Assembly: GCA_963555705.1 (NCBI GenBank)
Contig: OY743174.1
Coordinates: 23,965,108 to 24,029,107, forward strand
Source: Ligustrum vulgare
Lineage: Eukaryota; Streptophyta; Magnoliopsida; Lamiales; Oleaceae
Direction: 5' to 3'
Length of the DNA: 64,000 nt
Position 1 is the stretch's first letter, and each line of letters starts with the position of its first letter. Positions 56,472 through 64,000 of this stretch are shown one piece after another. Made by a program: the position numbers and the translations under genes. A model generated the notes under the pieces. That model worked only from the letters and a program-made list of their open reading frames with translations. It did no database searches and had not been told where the DNA came from.

Positions 56472-57197
56472 TTAATCAGAGTCAGAGTCATCCCACAATT
56501 CGAGGATAGCCTTCCTGCCTCGAGCATTAATCTTAGCTTCAAGCGTGGCTGCTGCTAACCTATCTTGAGCTTCATTTAATGCCTTAATCTCCTCAATTTG
56601 GCGAGTGACTGAATCCGTTATATATTCATAACCGCTTTGTGAACTATTCGCTGCTTCTTTTCGAGTCACGTTACCGGTCGTGCAATTTAAATGCATCCCA
56701 AAATCACAATGAGCGCAATAATACACCCAATTGTCTCTGCTTGCAATACCATGGCACTCGTCGCACTTGAAGGCAATATTCTGATCTTTGTAAGGGGAAA
56801 CAAAGAAGAGATTGAGTTCATGCGGGTGCTTGTCAATAAGTATTTTGGCAGGCAATTTGGCACAGTGAATATGGAGATCAAATTCACAGTGTGCACAACT
56901 GAAACTGAAGGCATTGCCTAGTGATCCACATGCATTGCACGAAAATGATTTACTTGGATAGGTAGGGTTTGGGAGGAGGGTCAAAGGATGAAAGGGATGA
57001 GAAGCATGTTGAAGAGAGCGAGGAACATTAAGGCATTTATCGTGTAGATAGTAACTGCATGAACAGCAGCCATGAAATGGCTCAGTTCCAGTTATAGGGT
57101 TTTCACATGCATTGCAATCAATTTTCTCACCTATATTCAGATTGAGGGCATTCAGGATGTGTTGGTGGCTGAAATGCTGTTTGTCATGAAAATTCAT
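56472..57197 (-). CDS. DC1 domain (Cys/His-rich C1-like) protein
   Basis: Intact single-exon gene of 241 codons, the only undamaged host-type gene in the window. Three DC1 (C1_2) zinc-binding units are visible: about residues 8-65 (FSHQHILNALNLNIGEKIDC, then C..C..PITG...FHGCCSCSYYLHDKCLNVP), 66-115 (HPFHPLTLLP, then FSCNACGSLGNAFSFSCAHC, FDLHIHCAKLP) and 124-175 (HPHELNLFFVSPYKDQNIAF, then KCDECHG...YYCAHCDFGMHLNC). A short tail with helix-forming RQIEEIKALNEAQDRLAAAT ends in LWDDSDSD. The DC1 family is large and plant-specific; some members act in stress or defence signalling, but the specific role is unknown. The copia element ends only 235 bases beyond its stop. The start ATG is the first in the frame after a GA-rich leader. 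Confidence 0.93.
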   Translation of the reverse strand: MNFHDKQHFSHQHILNALNLNIGEKIDCNACENPITGTEPFHGCCSCSYYLHDKCLNVPRSLQHASHPFHPLTLLPNPTYPSKSFSCNACGSLGNAFSFSCAHCEFDLHIHCAKLPAKILIDKHPHELNLFFVSPYKDQNIAFKCDECHGIASRDNWVYYCAHCDFGMHLNCTTGNVTRKEAANSSQSGYEYITDSVTRQIEEIKALNEAQDRLAAATLEAKINARGRKAILELWDDSDSD

Positions 57198-57253
57198 GTC
57201 TCTCTCTCTCTCTCTGATCTCTATATTCTTTCCCTATCTCCCTCTATATATGG
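57198..57253 (-). promoter_or_regulatory. DC1 gene core promoter and 5' leader
   Basis: On the minus strand CATATATAGAG (57243-57253) is a good TATA box 45-55 bases before the ATG. A GA-repeat leader (57198-57216) lies in between. The 5' UTR would be short, about 20-25 bases. Confidence 0.6.
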
Positions 57254-58142
57254 GTTTATATGTGTAATAACAAGTGTATTTCCCTATCAGCTTCAGAGCA
57301 ATATTCTCAGTTCTCTTTGTTCAAAATTAAGTCGAAAAGTATATTTCGTCGTTCTCTGGAATTTTATATCTACATTTTATAATTAAGGTCTGTTTGGGAT
57401 AGTTTTTTTCTTTTACTTCAGGTAGAAGTGTTTTATTACTTTTGTTTGAAAATTAATTTCGAAAAGAATTTTTTACTTTATAAGTACTCTAAAAATTGAA
57501 CTAGCTTCATGTACACTCGATGGATTTTCAGATGGATATAAATTATGTTTACTGATTGATAAACTGTAATTTAACTTTGGTGTCCACTCAATTACGGTAG
57601 TACAAAAGAAACATTTTAAAAATATATAAATAGAAAATAAAATAAAAAGATTACACAGCACATGATTAGCCAGGATATTAATTACTCATGGTTGACTGTA
57701 ATTTTTCTTTCCTTCTTTCTACGGGGGCTTGGGATTGATTTATACAAAGTCAACTTATGACAACCACTTGATAATTGACAAAGAAATAATGGAATATAAT
57801 TTAGCTAATTGTGTTCTTTAATTATTAGGAAACTGGTAAGCCAACACGCATTTATATACACGTTGACTTGATCATCAATTGGATGTATGTAAGTTCAGTT
57901 TCTCACTTTCTTGTCATCTTCTTGAATAATCAGCTTATTAGAATTTCCATTCGAATATTACGAGGATAGATGCAAAACCAGCCCACCCCTACTGGAAATT
58001 GCTATTAATTATACGTTTACCGCAATTTGCTCCAAGCTTTGACCAAAATCACATCGACTATTATGCACGTTCGTACCTTATATAATGTTAAGTTGACACA
58101 TAATTAGAGGTTTAAAAATACATTAGAAATACACCCAAAATT
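57254..58142 (-). other. Region upstream of the DC1 gene
   Basis: No other gene. Positions 57660-58010 are the better-preserved copy of the segment duplicated at 23100-23490. Confidence 0.6.
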
Positions 58143-58159
58143 CACTACAAGAAGAGAGT

Positions 58160-58665
58160 TATAGGGACGACTTTTTCCGTCTCTATATATCGAAAAATTG
58201 TTGCTACAAGGTTAAAGGGACGATATTGTCGTCCCAATCTGTCGTCTCTACAGGTCCGTACTAGTAAGTCAACATGGACGACAAATATCATCCCAATAAA
58301 TTCATGACTTATAGGGACGATAATATCGTCTCTATAAACCCAATTTCCGTTTTCCACTTCTTCAAAATAATCGTTCCAACTGATATATTGAGACGGCTAC
58401 ATGTCGTTTCAATAGATGATTAGTGTATAGGGTCGACAAGTGTCGTCCCTATAGGTTTAAGGTATTAAGACGACAAGTTATTGTCTCAATAAATATTTAT
58501 CCTATTGGGACGACTTATGTCGTCCCTATAAAATTTTTACCTATATTATGTATTCGGTTTCTGAAACTCTATTGCAACACATTTGTCGTCCCATTAGAGT
58601 AATCTATTAGGACGATAATAGTCGTCCCAATAGAACAAAACTCTATTAGAACGATTTAATGATTT
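58160..58665 (-). repeat. CACTA subterminal repeats
   Basis: GGGACGA and TCGTCCC words occur about a dozen times in both orientations, often as 'atagggacgac' or 'gtcgtccctata'. Confidence 0.8.
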
Positions 58666-58852
58666 ATTGTCGCACATTTTTTTCAATTTTTTTTAAATAA
58701 ATACTATATTTGCAATACTAATTATAATTCCAGAATAAAAACATTAAATAAATGTTTACCAACTCAAATGAATTAAAAAGAGCTTAAATATCATTAACTG
58801 TTTCATCATATTTGTGCACATAGACAAAAGTAGCATCCACAAAACAAGAACT

Positions 58853-60488
58853 TTAAACACACGGTGGACATTGTGCACATAAGTCAAAAACAAAAGTATC
58901 CCAACACAAAATGAGGAAGACTAACGACCAAATGCAGACTCGTCGTCCTCCAACGAATCCAACTCTTCCTTCTGAACAGGCAATAAGGAGGGTGGTGGTA
59001 GCGACGGTGTAGGCAGCTGAACTCATGACTCGTGTCATAAATTCATTCATTTGCTTCGTGTATGTCTGCATATCAAACTTAAACGCATTAGTATCCTGAG
59101 AAGACTGACTGTCATGATGTGGGTCTCCAAATTTTTCAATAGACAAGTGAGAGCTGGAAGTGCCCCTCACAATCCGTCCAACTGCGCGTCGGTGTCCCCC
59201 CCCCCCCCCCCCTCTCCCCCAGGACCTTAAGAACAACATCGTGCTTATTAACTGTCACTCCACTGGAAATGGCTTGCTGCGTTTGCTCCTCCCGTTCTTC
59301 CACCATTTTTTCCTGAAATAATCAATTTAAAATATTTGTTAACTAATATTAAATATCAAAAAATGTATAAGTAATACATCATTTTGTATAGAGTTTTACT
59401 TATATAATCCTGCGCGGCCTTTTCGTTCACTCACCATTTCTCTGATGGTTAACCTGAAATAATTCTATGACACTTGGCCACTCCTAAGTTTGGCGGTCCC
59501 GCTGTATAAGTATGCAGCATCAAATGAATAACTTAGACGTATCTCATAATTTGAAACTACATTAAAAATAATATATGTTATACTTACCTTATCGAAACGC
59601 GCAGCAACTATAGTTTTTGAACCCTGTAGGCTGGCATAATTTGTTTTTGACCTATTCACTTTGTTCTTCATCGAAATGTCCTATAAAAAATATTTGAAAT
59701 TAATAGAATTTGAAAATTAATATTTAATGAAAATCATTTTAATTAAATCTAAACAATTGTACTTACTTTAAATTTTTCACTCGAGGAGCGCTCTATGCAC
59801 TTTTCCCAAACGTCCACAGTCAGGCCACGGTAAGGTATGTGAGTCCCTTTTCCCCTAATGTATGTATTGACATTGCCCTTGTACTGACGATATCGTCTAG
59901 CCGCCATATCAGCGATACCATCAACAATTATCTTATAATCAGCTTTGGAATAATGCCTCGGATTGATGTCAAAGAATTCCTACAGAAGATCAATATTATT
60001 TAAGTCATTCACAGTAGGTTTTATTAAAATTACTGAAGGTATCAAAATAAAAACTAATTCACTTACGTATACACAGCCCTTGGCCCGAGTTTTTGTTCCT
60101 CGGGAACATTCGCCCACTTGTCGAAGTAAGGGTGCACAAATTGTCTTACATGAGTCCCCACAACCCTCGAAACATATTTTTGGTTGTCTGTTATGGGAAC
60201 ATAAGTCCCCTCTTTTGTATCAAAATCGATGGAGAGGGGTTTGCTCCCATTAGACTGGAACAATTTTACTAGATTGAGTGATCGGGAAGGTCCCCGTCTC
60301 TTAGCTGGAGGAGCTACCAATTAAAAATAAATATATAGTTTAATATGAGAAATAATTCATATACACAATAAGTTCTATCAAAAAAAAAAAATTATCCTAC
60401 CAGTTTGACAGTCCTCATGTAGCTGGTCTGCACGTGGTTGTGGAGGCTCGTCACCACCATCCCCTCCATGATTTAACACATCAGCCAT
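58853..60488 (-). pseudogene. CACTA Transposase_24-type (TNPA-like) gene
   Basis: Predicted exons, high to low: 60488-60401 (88 nt, MADVLNHGGDGGDEPPQPRA), 60313-60067 (247 nt, APPAKRRGPSRSLNLVKLFQ, then HVRQFVHPYFDKWANVPEEQ), 59979-59767 (213 nt, GIADMAARRYRQYKGNVNTY, GTHIPYRGLTVDVWEKC), 59680-59588 (93 nt, MKNKVNRSKTNYASLQGSKT). A last exon at about 59320-58853 encodes EEQTQQAISSGVTVNKHDVV, LKVLGE and a Ser-rich tail. Splice sites are canonical GTAAGT/AG, except GTAGGA after exon 1. A run of 17 C (59196-59212) in the last exon probably shifts the frame, and the 5' half of the element is lost, so I call it a pseudogene. Confidence 0.78.
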
Positions 60489-60500
60489 ACCTAAATTATG

Positions 60501-60834
60501 CAAGAAACCCAATTATAGCATTACAATTAAAGCTCAAACATCATAGTAACATTATAGTAACATTTAAGCTCAATTTATGTGATTGGAGATCAATTCCACT
60601 TTCCTTAAAATCTACAACTTGTTATGCAGTAACATTTATGCTCAATTTTCTCAACCCTAAAACTTAAAATAAACATTGGATAGTTTTCTTTCCTATCATT
60701 AGGAAGCTCCAAATCCCCAACATGCATTAAAGAAAAAGGAACAAGAAGCTTTTTCCCCTCCCGCACATTGATCAAGATAGGATCCAATAGCTATTTCAAA
60801 CAAATTTGTCAATACGTTATAGTATCTAGTTTTC

Positions 60835-60838
<4 letters not shown>
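60501..60838. other. Gene-free stretch
   Basis: AT-rich. It could be the first intron or upstream part of the CACTA accessory gene; nothing distinctive. Confidence 0.4.

Positions 60839-60914
<76 letters not shown>
60839..60914. repeat. (TC)38 microsatellite
   Basis: 76 bases of uninterrupted TC. Confidence 0.99.
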
Positions 60915-60919
<5 letters not shown>

Positions 60920-61457
60920 GGTGTTAGAGCTAATAATTCTGTTGGAAAGGTCCATTATGCACTCGTTAAACAAATGAAAGTTTGTTAATCAATCTATATA
61001 TTGAAATATATGATATTCTGACCTTGTCTTGGTAACTCCTTGCATAAGTAAAGGTGCTTATGTTATTTGCTATGGCAAGAAAAATTGCCATGGAACAAAG
61101 TAGATGGTCCTGATGGCAAATGTATCATAGCTACAGTGGATAATTTTCATATAAAAATATGAGTTTACATTTACTTCCTGGTGAAATAATATGCCTACGG
61201 CCCCAAAGGATTGGTTTAGCCATATGCACCAAACATTTACTTTTTATTTAGTATAATTTATTTATACTTTTCTTCATAGACAATAAAAAGTGCCAAAAGT
61301 GGACCATCAAGGGAAAAGTTATCTTCGAGATTTTTTTTATGTTGAGTATGCCAAAATTCTGGATTACAATCAATAATATCAAGTTTATAAATACCTATTT
61401 GTTCTTCTACTGCTAAAAATCTGGATTACAATCAATAATATCAAGTTTAGTAAAAAA

Positions 61458-61500
<43 letters not shown>

Positions 61501-62579
61501 TTCTAAATGAGATAAACTAAGAATTTCACAAAGAAAAAATACAAGATTAATCGAAACGAAAGGAATCACTGAAGATGCCAAAACGAGGTTGCCTTTCTAG
61601 ACTAAGGACTGCCCTTTTCAGGCTATAGAGAAGGATGATTTCACAACACTAAGTTTGTCGAGTTCAATATGAAGAAGGCTCGAGTTTCAAACCATTAATT
61701 TCATAATTCTAACTAAATTTTGACACCGAGGTTAGAGTAGACAACCAAAATGGTAAATGAATTTTCTTAAACTAACACAATGAGTAATTAGACAAAACTC
61801 ATTATTTAATTTCTCCAATCAAGTATTTGGGGCAGAAAATGAAGCATAATCTATTGTTTCAACGACCAAAGACATGAAATTGTTTCAAAGACCAAATGCA
61901 TATTGCACTTTCTGCCCCAAATGCTAGAAACACCAAAGACATGAAATTGTTTCAACAAATATAAAATAAGGAATGTATAATATTTGTCTTGTGCCTTCTG
62001 GAAGCTTCTACCAAGGTAAGATGAAACTCAAAAATCAATTTTGGGCTCAAGGGGCGAACAAAACCATAAAATTGAGCTCACTAACTTGAAGGGACACTTT
62101 GATCTCACACTATTATATTTGTTCCGATTTTGGGGGTGACAATCTGATGGAGAAGGTGTTGTAGGTGTTGTGTGGAGAGGGAGATGAAAGTGAGATTGCG
62201 TGCATAATAGGGTTTGCTTTTTATTTTGTACAAATTTTCAATCAGAAGAGATGAATATTGCTGTCCCTATATAATTTAACACGAATTAAGAGCGCGAGTT
62301 TCAATTTTTTTATGTGATTTCTTTGCTTAGCCTCCACAATAGAGTAGGTAAATTTAATTAGGTACCATTTGACAAACATATTTTTAAATATATTTTTTCC
62401 TACACAATTTTTAAGAACACACATTTTTCCTCTCTATTTTTCAACCACACATTTTATCTAGAAAACATAAAAAACATGTTTTTATATAAAAAAAACTTTT
62501 AACAAACAGAGGCTCAGTCACATGGATAAAAAATTAAATGTCAAGCGACAGATATACTTAATAATTAACTTTTGCTACA
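60915..62579. other. Gene-free stretch with small repeats
   Basis: No gene is supported. A duplicated phrase 'ctggattacaatcaataata' occurs at about 61359 and 61420. There is an ATT microsatellite (61459-61500, 14 units). An inverted pair ATTTGGGGCAGAAA / TTTCTGCCCCAAAT lies in 61820-61925, with 'accaaagacatgaaattgtt' repeated at about 61863 and 61932. Confidence 0.5.
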
Positions 62580-62713
62580 ATGATTATGTTAGGCCCTGGT
62601 TTCTTTGCTGTTTGGATGTCATTTTCTGTTTTAATTTTCGAAAACACAAAAAAAACGCGTTCTCTTTACCATTTTCGAAAACGCATATTTGAAAAAAAAA
62701 AAAAAAAAATTAT

Positions 62714-62752
62714 ACACAAAACGCCCAAAACCTCGTTTTGGGCGTTTTGTGT
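62714..62752. repeat. Perfect 18-bp hairpin
   Basis: ACACAAAACGCCCAAAAC, loop CTC, then the exact reverse complement. It lies inside the probable inverted-repeat element. Confidence 0.95.
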
Positions 62753-62812
62753 GTATTTCGACAAAAAATGTCCAAAATGCGGAAAACGCGTTTTGAGATT
62801 TTTTTTTTTTTA

Positions 62813-62891
62813 AATCCTAACTTGGAACTAAACTTAATATAAAGTTTTTTTTTCTTAATAGAATTATCCTAACTTAGAACTAAGCCTAAAT

Positions 62892-62928
<37 letters not shown>

Positions 62929-62965
62929 ATCCTAAGTTGGAACTAAGCTTGAATAAAGTTTTATT
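62813..62965. repeat. Three tandem copies of a unit of about 60 bases with T-runs
   Basis: 'atcctaacttggaactaa' recurs at about 62814, 62867 and 62928, each followed by a T-rich run. One of these is 29 T (62894-62922). Confidence 0.85.
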
Positions 62966-63440
62966 GAATTTAATATCAACATTACAAAAAAAAAAAAAAT
63001 TTAAGTGAAAATTTTTGTTATATTTCAAAATATGCCTTGATAAATGGACTCTGATGGTTTTAAAAGAACTTGCATTTTCTGGATTTTAATAGAACTAGAG
63101 TTTCCTCAAATCCCGAACTTGACCAAGCCGTGTTAATATAGACTCTTAATACTCACATTAGAGTATTGCATGTAACCATATTTTCAGTGTATTGTGAAAG
63201 GAAATTTAAGTTTGAGCCAGTAGTATTTTACAAGCAAATTAATTAAAAATAGTTTAAGTAGTATTCTGCAAAATTTCAAACAAAACGTATTTTTCAGCTT
63301 TTCATTTTCAGAAACAGTTTTCAGAAATGACAAACCTAACGTCTTTTCAGCAAATTTGAAAACAAAAATAAAAACAGGAAATACGGAACATTTTCGAAAA
63401 TGAAAATACAAAATAAAATACAAACAGAACGCCACCTTAG

Positions 63441-64000
63441 TTTTTAGGAAAATGCTACTTTATCACCCAATAATGCCACCTTGGATGACCAAATTGTTGT
63501 GAGCTGATGATTTTGATGATGATGTGATGAGTAAAAAATAGAGGATTGACATGTGTATAAATGTAAAACTTTATGTCAAAATTTCGATTCCTATGACATG
63601 CTTGTAATTTTTAACTAATTTTAATAATACAATAAATATATTTTTAAAATAGAAAAATTGATATATTAATATGGTACTCATTTTGAAAATATCATTAATA
63701 TAATATGAAATCAACAAAAAATTATTTTATTTATCGACATTAAAAAATTTAAAGAAGAAAGAAAAAAAGAAAAAAAATAAGATTTTAGGGAAATTTTGTC
63801 ATCAATTAAAAGAATGTGTTTGTAAAAGAGTCTTTTTTTATTAGAAAAAGGAGTCTATATTTATCAGTAAATGTTTTTCTATCAATTTCTTACATATCTC
63901 AGGTATGATCTCTTCCTTATATTTTTCTCTCAATCCCGAGGTTCCTTCTAATTATGTTGTTTTTAAACATCAATCATTGCATTTTTCCACATAAAGCAGT
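63441..64000. other. AT-rich stretch, nothing recognised
   Basis: No ORF, repeat or RNA gene was recognised up to the window edge. Confidence 0.5.

Larger units (their letters stand above)
58143..60500 (-). mobile_element. CACTA element, 3' terminus and accessory gene, 5' side missing
   Basis: CACTACAAGAAGAGAG at 58143 is a CACTA terminus. It is followed by 500 bases of GGGACGAC/GTCGTCCC subterminal repeats and a Transposase_24-type gene on the minus strand. No second terminus (TTGTAGTG) appears to the right before 64000, and no TNP2 transposase is present. The right boundary given is only the start of the recognised gene. The repeat family differs from the element at 23765. Confidence 0.75.
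62588..63440. mobile_element. Probable inverted-repeat (MITE/MULE-like) element
   Basis: The left edge (ttaggccctggtttctttgc, then tgtttgg) resembles the complement of the right edge (caaacagaacgccacctta). Inward of both edges lie ATTTTC and TTTTCGAAAA words. The interior has no ORF of note. The inverted repeats are imperfect and no target duplication was confirmed. Confidence 0.4.

Noticed and set aside
60768..60977. ORF with a long Leu-Ser repeat
   Set aside because: It is the translation of the (TC)n microsatellite.

Overview
The window is plant nuclear DNA, almost certainly from a eudicot. It is AT-rich and built mostly from nested transposable elements: Ty3/gypsy Athila and CRM-type elements, Ty1/copia elements, CACTA transposons and a Helitron, with plant-type introns. 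I see one intact host gene, a single-exon DC1 (C1-like zinc finger) protein at 56472-57197 on the minus strand. No rRNA, tRNA or CRISPR array was recognised. The layering suggests a heterochromatic or pericentromeric block.

Layout. (1) 1-19080: an Athila-type gypsy element on the minus strand. Its 3' LTR (1-1078) is cut by the window edge, its 5' LTR is 17638-19080, and the primer-binding site matches tRNA-Asp. Gag, protease, RT/RNase H, integrase and a 3' ORF are recognisable but carry many stops. A 6.9-kb Helitron (8537-15427) sits inside the protease region. It carries exon-sized fragments of at least five or six host genes, all on one strand, several with intact splice sites. (2) 19081-23764: LTR-like debris, a copia 3' end, a decayed CACTA transposase, and a diverged copy of the DC1 gene's upstream region. 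(3) 23765-35870: a 12.1-kb CACTA element with a TTT target duplication. It holds a solo LTR, an orphan second CACTA terminus and a complete but dead copia element (27468-33645). (4) 35871-39298: the rest of an older repeat, then unassigned sequence. (5) 39299-56237: an Angela/TAR-like copia element with 1.42-kb LTRs. A 7.19-kb CRM-type gypsy element (41211-48400) is inserted in its leader and a related solo LTR (50062-50889) in its gag. (6) 56238-58142: the DC1 gene and its promoter. (7) 58143 to about 60500: a CACTA element truncated at its 5' side. (8) 60500-64000: microsatellites, hairpins and a probable inverted-repeat element.

Condition of the elements. Catalytic residues are often still present (Athila FMDDF, copia YVDD, CRM YFDD, integrase D-D-E), but every element is broken by nonsense codons, frameshifts or deletions. 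Where family knowledge allows the ancestral codon to be guessed, many stops look like CGA/CAA/CAG-to-stop or TGG-to-TAG changes, as expected from deamination of methylated cytosine. Target-site duplications for five insertions and the exact A|T Helitron insertion site let the order of insertions be read directly.

The most interesting object is the gene-fragment-bearing Helitron. No novel enzymatic or defence system was found.
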